NCBI GenBank assembly: GCA_013215605.1
Contig: JABSQW010000002.1
Span: 1 to 46,461, forward strand
Direction of reading: 5' to 3'
DNA length: 46,461 bases
Origin: Myxococcales bacterium
GTDB lineage: Bacteria; Myxococcota_A; UBA9160; SMWR01
Part shown: positions 33,483 to 41,416 of the stretch, piece by piece
Numbering within the stretch: position 1 is the stretch's first letter
How the letters are laid out: each line of letters starts with the position of its first letter
The notes under the pieces: model-generated
The model's input: only the letters and a program-made list of their open reading frames with translations
Told to the model about the DNA's origin: nothing
The model's database searches: none
Program-made: the position numbers and the translations under genes

Positions 33483-35369
33483 GTGCACCGCGTTCACGCT
33501 CTACTCTGCCTCCTCTGTCTTCTCTGCGGACCCGCCGTTTCGGCGGCGAGTGATGCCGAGATCTTCTCGCTCGTCGATACCCTGCGACCCACGGCCGAAG
33601 CGATCAGCATCGATGGCGATCTGTCCGATTGGGGGGCCATACCCTTCTTCGCGGATCCCGCGGGCGATGCCGGCGCGGACCCCGCCCGCGACATCATCTC
33701 CGTCGCAATCGCGCCGGTTTCCGACGGGCTCCTCTTCGCGGCGGAGACGGTGGGGGGGCTGCCGGTACAGGGCGCCTTCTCCGTCGGGCTCGATTTCGCC
33801 CGAGGCCCAAGACCGGACATCAGGATATACTTCGCCCCGCCGAGGGGACGCCACACGCTCTTGATCTACAACGACTTCGGCCTGCCGGCGTCGTTCACCA
33901 CGATCAGCGGTCTCAACCTGGCAACCGGCGCGCAGGCAATCGAAATCGAGATCCCCTACGCCACGCTCATCGCCGCGCTTCCATTCGATCTGGCCGTCGC
34001 GCTCCTCCCGGCGCTGCACCGCAGCTGGGTTCGCGGGCAGGTCTCGAACGAGAGTTCTTTCTTCGGCACCAGCGTCGATCAGTCGCCGAGTATTGCGTCG
34101 TACCGATTGCTCGAAACACCGTATCCGCTGGATCCGCCGCTCCCCATCGGCATAGAGAACGCCGGCGCCCCGCCGATCGAACTCGACTTCCCGGGGGATG
34201 GCCGCTGGTTCGTGGGCCAGGGCGCGAACGGCTCCATTACCCACCAGGGTGCCTGGTCCTACGACCTGGTCGTGCTCAACGACAACCTGGATCCGAGCGA
34301 TCCCCTGGACAGCCTGAACAACGAGGATTATTTCAGCTTCGGAAAGCCCTTCTTTGCGCCGGCCAGCGGCACCGTGACCGTGGCCATCGGTTCGAACCCC
34401 GACCAGCAGCCCTTCAGTCCCGGCTTCGTGAACAACGAAGTACAGATCAGCACCCCCGGCGGTCACAGCGTGCGGTTGTTGCATGCAAAGCAGAACACGA
34501 CGCTCGTCGGCGTAGGCCAGGAGGTCGATCGCTCCGTGCAGATTGCGGAGGTGGGCAACTCGGGCTTCTCTTTTCAGGCCCACCTCCACGTCGACGTGCT
34601 CGACTCCACCGGCACGCACCCACTCGCCTTTCGCAACGTGGCCGTCGACCTCAACCCGATCGACGACCCGTGGCACCGCCAGGTGGAAAGCTGGCAGCCG
34701 CGTGAGGGTTTCTTCGCTACGCGTATCCCTCCTCCGCTAGCCATCGACATCGACATCAAGCCGGGCAGAGACCGCAATGCAGTCTTCGTGCTGAGCCGCG
34801 GCGTCATCCCGGTGGCCATCCTCGGCTCGGACACCTTTGACGTGCTCGACGTGGACGTGACCAACCCTCTTCTCCCCGGGGACCGCCAGGGCCTGGCCTT
34901 CGGACCCAACGGCGCGCTGCCCATCGATCGCATCTGCGAACACGGCTTCCGCTCGCGGCACCGCGCCAAGCGCCGAGGCGGCGATCGGCGCTGGCAGGAT
35001 CGCGGAGAAGACGACCGGCGGGGGCACTCGCGTCGTCGCTCGCGAGAAGAAGACGACGACGATGATGATGAGCGAGAAGAGGACGATCACGGCGAGAAAG
35101 ACCGCGACTGCGTGGCCACGCCGTTCCTCCGGGATGTGAACCACGACGGGTTCATGGACCTGGTCTCCCACTTCCGAACCGAAGACACCGGGATCGCCGT
35201 CGGGGACACGGAGGCGTGCATCTCGGGGCAGACGTACGAAGAAGTCGAGTTCGAGGGCTGCGACAGCATCCGAACATTCCCGGCCTGCGGCCTGGGCTTC
35301 GAGCTGGCTTTCTTGCTGCCGCCGCTGATGTGGCTGCACGGCAGACGCAGGCGGCGGGGCCGGTACTGA
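33483..35369 (+). CDS. Secreted CBM9-like/M23-like protein with MYXO-CTERM-like anchor
   Basis: 628 residues from a GTG with GGAG six bases upstream; signal peptide VHRVHALLCLLCLLCGPAVSA. Residues 40-200 begin ISIDGDLSDWGAIPFFADPA, the IDG-x-L-x-DW opening of CBM9-like sugar-binding domains. Residues 235-400 look like an M23 metallopeptidase fold: His254 and Asp261 (THQGAWSYDL) and an HLH at 367-369 (FQAHLHVDVLD). Next is an IDIKPG-type module (RGVIPVAILGSDTFDVLDV ... VNHDGFMDLVSHFRTEDTGI) split by a strongly charged Arg/Asp/Glu run near residues 505-540. The tail CGLGFELAFLLPPLMWL followed by a five-Arg run is a Cys-containing sorting/anchor signal. Probably a surface protein acting on cell-wall or extracellular polymer; peptidase activity is unproven. 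Confidence 0.78.
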   Translation: MHRVHALLCLLCLLCGPAVSAASDAEIFSLVDTLRPTAEAISIDGDLSDWGAIPFFADPAGDAGADPARDIISVAIAPVSDGLLFAAETVGGLPVQGAFSVGLDFARGPRPDIRIYFAPPRGRHTLLIYNDFGLPASFTTISGLNLATGAQAIEIEIPYATLIAALPFDLAVALLPALHRSWVRGQVSNESSFFGTSVDQSPSIASYRLLETPYPLDPPLPIGIENAGAPPIELDFPGDGRWFVGQGANGSITHQGAWSYDLVVLNDNLDPSDPLDSLNNEDYFSFGKPFFAPASGTVTVAIGSNPDQQPFSPGFVNNEVQISTPGGHSVRLLHAKQNTTLVGVGQEVDRSVQIAEVGNSGFSFQAHLHVDVLDSTGTHPLAFRNVAVDLNPIDDPWHRQVESWQPREGFFATRIPPPLAIDIDIKPGRDRNAVFVLSRGVIPVAILGSDTFDVLDVDVTNPLLPGDRQGLAFGPNGALPIDRICEHGFRSRHRAKRRGGDRRWQDRGEDDRRGHSRRRSREEDDDDDDEREEDDHGEKDRDCVATPFLRDVNHDGFMDLVSHFRTEDTGIAVGDTEACISGQTYEEVEFEGCDSIRTFPACGLGFELAFLLPPLMWLHGRRRRRGRY

Positions 35370-35427
35370 GCGAGCGGGGCAGACCCAGGGGAAGCCGAGC
35401 GGAAGCCACCAGGCGGGTCTGGCTCGC
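35370..35427. terminator. Imperfect hairpin between convergent genes
   Basis: GCGAGC and AGACCC (35370-35386, separated by GGGGC) pair with GGGTCT and GCTCGC (35415-35427) across a 28-base loop. It fills the 72-base gap between two convergent stops, so a two-way terminator is plausible, but there is no T-run. Confidence 0.3.
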
Positions 35428-35441
35428 CGATCCCAGCCAGA

Positions 35442-36977
35442 CTAGTCGTCGAGCTTGGACGCGAGCAGGCGCTCGAGCCGCGCCGGGATCCGTCGCAGGT
35501 GGATCGACTTGCCGCCGTGCACCATGACGAGGCCGGGCTTTGCGCCTTTCGGCTTCTTGAGGTTCTTGATGGGCACCACGTGGACGTCGGCGCGACTCGC
35601 CTTCTTGGCCTTCGAGAAGTGCACGGCGAGCTCACAGGCGTCGAGGACCGCCTCGGACGGGGGATCGTTGCGGCCCTGGGTCCGCAGGATCACGTGGCTG
35701 CCCGGCGCGCCGTCGAGGTGGAAGAAGAGATCCTTGCCGCGGGCGATGCGCGTCGACAGGAAGTCGTTGGCGGCATCGCTGCGGCCCACCCATACCTCGA
35801 GCCCACCGGCGGTGGGATAGCGGCGCGGCATCAGACGCGCCGGCACTCGGAGCTTGCCGATCATCCGATCGGGCGCGGGAGCGCCGGGCTTCCTACCCGT
35901 GCCCTTCCCTCGCGTGGGCGGCGCGAACTTTCCGAGGAGCTTCGCGGTGAGTGGGCGGTCGGCAAACGTCGCGAAGGCCGCGTCGTCCCCGTCTCCGCTT
36001 TCGCTGCCTCCAGCACTCGAGGTCGCGAGCTCCTGAAACGCCTCCTGCTCGGCCCCGACGGCATCGCGGTCGGCGCTCACGGCGACCTGTTGCGCGCCGC
36101 CCTTCGTGAGGGTTCGCAGCGCCTTGCGGTAGCGCTTGAAGAGCAGCTCCATGTTCTCCGGGGGAGTCCGGGTGGCGTCGAGGGCGATCGTGACGTCCTC
36201 GCCCGCGGAGGGATCTCGTACGACCACCTCTGTGTCGCCCTTCTTCACCTGCGAGAGCACACCCTTCAAGAGCTCACCCTGGCGCTCGCAATCGACGGCT
36301 CGTGTGGCTGCCGCCATGTCTCCGTCGAGCTTCGCGAGCTTGCGGTCGAGGAGCTTGCGCTGCTTTTCGAGCACCCGTTCGACGCGCCGCCGCAGCGCGT
36401 CGCTGCCGGCCTCGCTCTCGGCGGTGGCGTACCGCGCCTCGATTGCAGTGAAGAACTCGGCGTCTTCCGTCGCCTCGAAACGATCTTCGCCCTCTCGAGG
36501 CGGACGCCCGCTCGGCGACGCGAAAGCGCCTCCCAGCACGAGCTCGCTGCGCGTGTCCGCGAGCGGTCGCAGCGCCGCTACGATCCGCCGGTCCCCGTCG
36601 AGCACGTACACGTTGCTGCGCGCGCCGAACAGCGAGAGCAAGATCTCGATGCTGCCCTGCTTCGTTGCGATCTCGAAGGCGAGCTGGCGGTCGTCGTCGA
36701 CGATCCGCACGTCCTGCACCGTCCCCCCCAGGGCGTGAGCGCGCAGGTACTGGGTGAGCGCGGGCGGTGTCGCGAGAGCCTTCGCGGGCTTTTCGACCTC
36801 GCCGATCCGCCCCGACGCCGGTCGCGCACACAGCAGCCAGAATCGGCGCGTGCCGTCGCCGTAGGTGCCGAGCACGACGCTCGTGTCGTCGGACTGGACG
36901 ACCGTCTGCAGGCGGTGTCCGACGATGGCGCGCCCGAGCAGGCGATTGGCGCGGTGAAGCTCCGAAAGGGTCAGCAA
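35442..36977 (-). CDS. rqcH: NFACT family protein (RqcH/Rqc2-like ribosome quality control factor)
   Basis: 511 residues. NFACT-N covers the first ~190 residues (LTLSELHRANRLLGRAIVG, SNVYVLDGDRRIVAALRPL), a long coiled-coil/helical arm runs roughly 190-340 (RVERVLEKQRKLLDRKLAKL), and the NFACT-R domain is at the C-terminus (GGLEVWVGRSDAANDFLS, DLFFHLDGAPGSHVILR). RqcH homologues bind stalled 50S subunits and add C-terminal alanine tails to nascent chains. The length is a little short of the ~560 residues of Firmicute proteins. TTG start with GAGGA just upstream; that site overlaps the end of the fpg gene, seven bases away, so the two are cotranscribed. Confidence 0.88.
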   Translation of the reverse strand: MLTLSELHRANRLLGRAIVGHRLQTVVQSDDTSVVLGTYGDGTRRFWLLCARPASGRIGEVEKPAKALATPPALTQYLRAHALGGTVQDVRIVDDDRQLAFEIATKQGSIEILLSLFGARSNVYVLDGDRRIVAALRPLADTRSELVLGGAFASPSGRPPREGEDRFEATEDAEFFTAIEARYATAESEAGSDALRRRVERVLEKQRKLLDRKLAKLDGDMAAATRAVDCERQGELLKGVLSQVKKGDTEVVVRDPSAGEDVTIALDATRTPPENMELLFKRYRKALRTLTKGGAQQVAVSADRDAVGAEQEAFQELATSSAGGSESGDGDDAAFATFADRPLTAKLLGKFAPPTRGKGTGRKPGAPAPDRMIGKLRVPARLMPRRYPTAGGLEVWVGRSDAANDFLSTRIARGKDLFFHLDGAPGSHVILRTQGRNDPPSEAVLDACELAVHFSKAKKASRADVHVVPIKNLKKPKGAKPGLVMVHGGKSIHLRRIPARLERLLASKLDD

Positions 36978-36984
36978 GGTGTCC

Positions 36985-37860
36985 TCACTTCTGGCAGCTG
37001 GGACAGTAGTGCGTTCCGCGCTGGCCGATCACCGTCTTGCGGATGGGACTCCCACATACGAAGCACGGCTGTTTCGCGCGGGCGTACACGCGCCGCTCGT
37101 CCTGGTAGCTGCCGTCACTGCCGTCGGGTGCAACGTAGTCGCTGATACTCGAGCCGCCGGTCTCGATGGAGCGCTCGAGGACGCCGCGCAGAGCGTCGGC
37201 GATTCCGTCGCACTGCTTGCGTGTCACCCGTGCGGCTCGACGCGTCGGTCGCACACCGGCCAGGAACAGCGCCTCGTCGGCGTAGATGTTCCCCACCCCC
37301 GCGAGCACCACCTGATCGAGGAGCAGCGACTTGATGGCAACGGCACGCTTTCGGGTGGCCGAGAACAAGAGCTCCCCGCTGACCTCGAGCGCGTCGATGC
37401 CGAGGCGCTCGAGGCGCTCGTGGGTTTCGCCGGGCCCGAGTACGAGCACCTTCCCGAACTTCCGGACGTCCCGCATGTAGACGTCGGCACCGCCGTCCTC
37501 GAAGCGCAGGTGGAGATGAGTGTGCGAATCGGGCTCGAACGCGGTCTGCTCCTCGGGCGCCAGCGAAGCGCGGGCGGTCGCCGACAGCAGGCGCACGCTG
37601 CTGACCCCACTGCCGAAGAGCTGGCCCGTCATCCCCAGATGGACGACCAGGCATCCGCCGCCCTCGAGCTCGATCCGCAGGTACTTGCCGTGGCGCGAGA
37701 CCCCGGAGACCGTGCGCCCCTGAAGCGCCGCCGCGACCTCCGCGGGGGGTGTGAGAAAGAAGTAACTGTCTGCCGTGGTCCGAACCGACCGGATCTTACG
37801 CCCCACCAGCAGCGGCGCGATGCGTCGACGGGTGACCTCGACTTCGGGTAACTCGGGCAC
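36985..37860 (-). CDS. mutM: Formamidopyrimidine-DNA glycosylase
   Basis: 291 residues. The diagnostic N-terminus PELPEVEVTRR gives Pro2 (nucleophile after Met removal), Glu3 and Glu6. The conserved Lys is in RHGKYLRIEL (Lys59), the helix-two-turn-helix region contains VVLAGVGNIYADEALF, and the C-terminal zinc finger is CFVCG (266-270) plus GTHYCPSCQK (282-291). The enzyme removes 8-oxoguanine and formamidopyrimidines and nicks the abasic site. An extra segment of about 15-20 residues (SVRLLSATARASLAPEEQ) follows HLGMTGQLFG. The start is the GTG at 37860 with AGGA six bases upstream; the open frame continuing upstream to 38121 is not coding. Followed by the NFACT gene. Confidence 0.93.
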   Translation of the reverse strand: MPELPEVEVTRRRIAPLLVGRKIRSVRTTADSYFFLTPPAEVAAALQGRTVSGVSRHGKYLRIELEGGGCLVVHLGMTGQLFGSGVSSVRLLSATARASLAPEEQTAFEPDSHTHLHLRFEDGGADVYMRDVRKFGKVLVLGPGETHERLERLGIDALEVSGELLFSATRKRAVAIKSLLLDQVVLAGVGNIYADEALFLAGVRPTRRAARVTRKQCDGIADALRGVLERSIETGGSSISDYVAPDGSDGSYQDERRVYARAKQPCFVCGSPIRKTVIGQRGTHYCPSCQK

Positions 37861-38079
37861 GACGCGTCCTCGCGGCCTGGCATCCCCCACGGAGAGGTCG
37901 CCCCCCCACAGGTAGCGTTCACTCCTGGGAACGAAAAGGGTGCGGATTCGGCGGCGCTGCGTCCGCTGTCCCGCTGCCTTCCGGGCCCACGCAACCGGTC
38001 GTTGCCACTTGGGAGCAGCGCCCGCCCGGTCGATAAGTCCCCATCGGAGTAGCACGTCCGGGACCGAGGGGGTCGAAGG

Positions 38080-38990
38080 ATGCCGAAGCGCCAGAGCACC
38101 GCGTACGCCGAGCCGGAGCAACTCGACCGGATCGCGTTCGGGGCGTACTTCATGGGCGCCATTTTCCCGCTCGTCACTCTCGCCGTGGTCGTGGAACGGT
38201 ACGTGCTCCCAGATCTCGGCGATCCGGTCTACGGTCTCGCGCTCATCGGCCTCGTGATCTCGCTGTCGACCCTGTCACTCTGCTCGTTCTTCCTGTTGCG
38301 GCGCTCCGCGCGCGCATCACTGCGGCGAATGGACGACGACAATCTGCGGCTCGCCTCGCTGCTTCGCGTGTCGAGCGAGTTGGCGTGGGCCGAGCACGGT
38401 CACCTGGCCGCGGAGACGGCAGCCAACAGCGCCCTCGAACTCGCGGCGGCGGACGTCGCCTTCGTGCTCATCGGAAGCAGCACCGACGATCACCCGGTGC
38501 TGCTCGAATCGGCGGGCGACGGTGCGGCCGAGATGTTCGCGACGAAGGGAAAAATGATCACGGAGCTCGCCGCGCTCGTGATGAGCGGGGGTCGACCGGT
38601 TCTCCGCGGCCCCGACGACTCCGCGAAGAACGAAGAGGCCAAGGAAATCTCGTCGGCCGCCGTCGTGCCGATCCCCGGCGACGACGGTCACGTACACGGG
38701 GCGCTCGCAGTCCTCCACGAGACCACCCCTGACGCGTTCGACCCCGCGCAGGTCGACGCCCTCACGACGCTTGGCGCCCTCTTATCGGTGTCTCTACGCA
38801 ACTCCGATCGGCGCGAGTCATCGCGATCTGTGACGCCTTCGACACGATGACGAGCGAGTCGAGCTACAAGATCGCGCGAACTCTCGAAGAAGCCGTCGCC
38901 GAGCTGGAAGCAGGCTCCGACAGCCAGTTCGACCCGGAGCTCGTAAGGAGCTTCTTGAAGCTCATCGAGCAGGGTGTCATCACCGCCTAG
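38080..38990 (+). pseudogene. Membrane GAF / HD-GYP gene with catalytic core deleted and frame shifted
   Basis: The first frame (38080-38850, 256 residues) has two membrane helices (FMGAIFPLVTLAVVVERYVL and LALIGLVISLSTLSLCSFF) and a GAF domain (about residues 85-245, ending DALTTLGALLSVSLRNS). It then runs into 12 odd residues and a TGA. In the next frame, from 38811 to TAG 38988-38990, the sequence reads ARVIAICDAFDTMTSESSYK and later SQFDPELVRSFLKL, the last ~60 residues of an HD-GYP cyclic-di-GMP phosphodiesterase domain. The HD and GYP catalytic motifs that should lie between are absent. So a GAF-HD-GYP gene lost several hundred bases at about 38806-38811 with a frameshift. A GAF-only membrane protein may still be made. 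ATG preceded by GAGGGGG. Confidence 0.78.
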
Positions 38991-39073
38991 CCGACCGACC
39001 CGTGGCAGGCGGGCCTCGTCCGCCGACACCCAGCCAGACCGAGAGGGTCAGGGCGACGAACTGGTTCGTTTCG

Positions 39074-39688
39074 TCAACCGCAGGCGATCCGCTGCGCCTC
39101 GATGTACGCCGGGCGCTCCACGATGCGCTTCACGTAGGCCTTCACGAATTCGCGACCCTCGAGCTGTCCGCGACCATTGGCGATGACGAGCGGGTAACCC
39201 ATCATGACATCGGCGGCGGTGAATCGATCACCGGCGAACCAGGGGCGCGTCGCGAGCTCGCCGTCGAGATGGTCGAGCGTCTGCAGCCAACCTTCCCGGA
39301 TGCGCGGCGACATCTCGTGTGCGTCCCCGCCGAGCTCACCGCTCATGAACATGTCGAGGATCAGCTGGAACATCGCCGAGCCCTCGGCGTAGTGGAGCCA
39401 CTGCAGATAGCGCGCGTAGTCGTCATCTTCCGGCTGGGGCGCGAGCGTGCCGGCACCGTACTTCGTGGCGAGGTACTCGACGATCGCGCCGGACTCGATC
39501 AGCGTCATGTCACCGTCGCGAATCACCGGCGACTTTCCCAGCGGGTGGATTTCCTTCATCTCCTCCGGGGCGCGACGGGTTGCCGGATCTCGCTCGAAGC
39601 GGACGAGCTCGTAGCCGAGTCCCAGCTCGAGGGCCAGCCAGATCATCCGCTCGGAGCGTGAGTTGGCGAGGTGGTAGATGGTCAGCAC
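39074..39688 (-). CDS. Glutathione S-transferase family protein
   Basis: 204 residues. The thioredoxin-like N-domain has LTIYHLANSRSERMIWLALE, with a Ser in the catalytic loop (NSRS), and the GSH gamma-Glu site LIESGAIVEYLATKYG with the Glu-Ser pair. It precedes HPLGKSPVIRDGD carrying the cis-Pro. The helical C-domain spans 85-204 and includes FTAADVMMGYPLV, the N-capping-box region. It would conjugate GSH to an electrophile or act as a GSH-dependent isomerase. The start is a GTG. It begins 10 bases after the GT39 stop on the same strand. Confidence 0.88.
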   Translation of the reverse strand: MLTIYHLANSRSERMIWLALELGLGYELVRFERDPATRRAPEEMKEIHPLGKSPVIRDGDMTLIESGAIVEYLATKYGAGTLAPQPEDDDYARYLQWLHYAEGSAMFQLILDMFMSGELGGDAHEMSPRIREGWLQTLDHLDGELATRPWFAGDRFTAADVMMGYPLVIANGRGQLEGREFVKAYVKRIVERPAYIEAQRIACG

Positions 39689-39698
39689 CGGTCGGCCC

Positions 39699-41114
39699 TC
39701 ATTGGGTCGTGGGATTCACGCGCATTGGTTCGAGATCGGCAACGGGCGGACGCGGCTCCCCGGCGCGCTTCCACAGCTCCACGCCGTCGAGGGTCCGCGG
39801 GAGGGGCACGAGCACGAACACGGCGAGGGTCGCGAGCGCTCCCAGGCGGCGCAGCCGCTGCGACGCCGGCGCGCCGAGCCCGGTGGAGTCCCGGCCGAGC
39901 CCCGCAACCAGGAGTGGACCCACCCCGAGCATGTAGAGCGGCAGCACCGGAACGAGGTAGCGGGGAATCGCGATGGCGATGGCGTGCGTTCCGCTCACGA
40001 AGAGGATGCCGAGGACGACGAGCCCCTTGTACCAACCGCCGGGAACGAGCCAGAGCGCCGCGACACCGGGAATCATCGTGACAAAGAATCCCACCACGCT
40101 GGTGGCGATCAGCACGCGCGTGCGCGCCTCCGGCCCCACGTACCAGCCGCGGGCGATGGCCTTCAGCTCGTGGGTGGTGGCGGTGTACATCGTCGATGTG
40201 GTTCGGATGAGCTTCTTCGCGAGCCACCACGGCTGGTCGTCGGCGATGCGCTGGAATGCAACGTCGCGCAGGAGTGCCTGGGCGTCCTCGCGCGGCATCT
40301 CCCGCAGCAACGCGTTGAGGGAGGCGCGCTCCGCCTTGGAACGGTTGCCCGTGTACCAGTGGTCCTTCGGGTAGGCGTTGCCGTCGAAGATGGGCCGCCA
40401 GTGATTCTCCGAAATCAACACGAACTTCTCGAGCTCGACCAGATTGCGCACCGTCCAGGGCAGGATCGAGAACGCCATGCCAACCACCACGAGCGCCGCG
40501 GGAAGCGCGCCGGATCGAACGTCACCCCGTGCGCGTGCTCGCATCAGCACCCAGACCGCGGTACAGACGCCGAAGTAGAGCCAGATCTCGCGCGTGAGCG
40601 CGGTCAGCCCGAGCGCGAGACCCGCGGCGAAGAGCCACGCGGGTCGGTCCGTGCGGTCGAACCCATCGGCGAGCCAGAAGAAGGCCGATACGAGCACGAC
40701 TGCGAGCGTCTCGGACCAGAGGAAATGACTGAAGTGCGCGAGTGCTGGACACAGCGCGCACGCGAGCCCCGAGTAGAGCGCTGCGCGCAGCCCGTAACGA
40801 CGCCGACAGACGTCGAACACGAAAACGACGGGTACGAGCGAGAGGAGGATCTGTACGGCGCGCACGACGTCGAGATCGAACGTGAAGTGGAAGACTCCCG
40901 CCATGAAGAGCGAATAGAGGGGTGGGCGGAAGGCGTCCGGAAAGCCGAGGCCACGCGTGAGGGATTCGGCGGCCACCGTGTAGTACCGCTCGTCGAAGAC
41001 GGGCGACTGCGCGTCGCGAAAGAGCCACGCCGCGAACAGCCGTGCTACCAGCGCCACCGAGAGCACGATGACGAGCTCCCTCACGCCGTTCCGCCATCCG
41101 TCCTGCTCAAGCAT
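39699..41114 (-). CDS. GT39/PMT-like membrane glycosyltransferase
   Basis: 471 residues with about ten membrane helices. The first periplasmic loop has FDERYYTVAAESLTRGLGFP; the Asp-Glu is the GT-C catalytic pair, and RPPLYSLFMAGVFHF follows as in ArnT-like enzymes. A large periplasmic loop with EMPREDAQALLRDVAFQ lies near residues 270-300. It likely transfers a polyprenyl-linked sugar to an envelope acceptor. ATG start clear. It lies upstream of the GST gene in one transcript and is divergent from the acyl-CoA dehydrogenase gene across 300 bases. Confidence 0.85.
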   Translation of the reverse strand: MLEQDGWRNGVRELVIVLSVALVARLFAAWLFRDAQSPVFDERYYTVAAESLTRGLGFPDAFRPPLYSLFMAGVFHFTFDLDVVRAVQILLSLVPVVFVFDVCRRRYGLRAALYSGLACALCPALAHFSHFLWSETLAVVLVSAFFWLADGFDRTDRPAWLFAAGLALGLTALTREIWLYFGVCTAVWVLMRARARGDVRSGALPAALVVVGMAFSILPWTVRNLVELEKFVLISENHWRPIFDGNAYPKDHWYTGNRSKAERASLNALLREMPREDAQALLRDVAFQRIADDQPWWLAKKLIRTTSTMYTATTHELKAIARGWYVGPEARTRVLIATSVVGFFVTMIPGVAALWLVPGGWYKGLVVLGILFVSGTHAIAIAIPRYLVPVLPLYMLGVGPLLVAGLGRDSTGLGAPASQRLRRLGALATLAVFVLVPLPRTLDGVELWKRAGEPRPPVADLEPMRVNPTTQ

Positions 41115-41416
41115 TGTCGAAGGGTACGCGGCCGGCCTTTCCCGCTCCAGCAGGCGGATCAGAAGTCACCGTGCGCGCGAGCACGACGCGACCTCGCGAA
41201 TTCCCGGAATGTGCGAAATTCGCGATAATTGTTCGAACGTCGGATGTGCGGGCCGCCCCACACGAGAGCGACTACTCTAGAGGGGCTGCCGATCTCCGGC
41301 GCCACATGCACGCTTCCTGCCGCGCCTCCGCGATCCCGCCCGCCACTCCAGCTGCCTCAAGAGATCAGGGGAACTCATCGATATCCCTGAGGAAGTTTCT
41401 CTCGGAGGATTCCGTC
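41115..41416. other. Divergent intergenic region with inverted repeat and -10-like element
   Basis: About 300 bases between the GT39 gene (-) and the acyl-CoA dehydrogenase gene (+). The dehydrogenase frame stays open through most of it but has no family similarity there, so I treat it as non-coding. It holds the dyad at 41194-41225 and the hexamer GATAAT at 41224-41229, the most AT-rich point of the interval. Confidence 0.5.
41194..41225. promoter_or_regulatory. 9-bp inverted repeat, candidate operator
   Basis: Perfect arms TCGCGAATT and AATTCGCGA separated by 14 bases. The right arm overlaps a -10-like GATAAT on the plus strand, so a regulator bound here would block a promoter directed at the acyl-CoA dehydrogenase gene about 190 bases downstream. 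The cognate regulator is not adjacent. Confidence 0.4.

Noticed and set aside
35499-37145. 548-residue plus-strand frame
   Set aside because: Antisense to the NFACT and fpg genes, which have full family motifs.
41114-41416. N-terminal extension of the acyl-CoA dehydrogenase by about 100 residues
   Set aside because: No family similarity, and the GTG at 41417 has a good ribosome binding site and the family's expected N-terminus.
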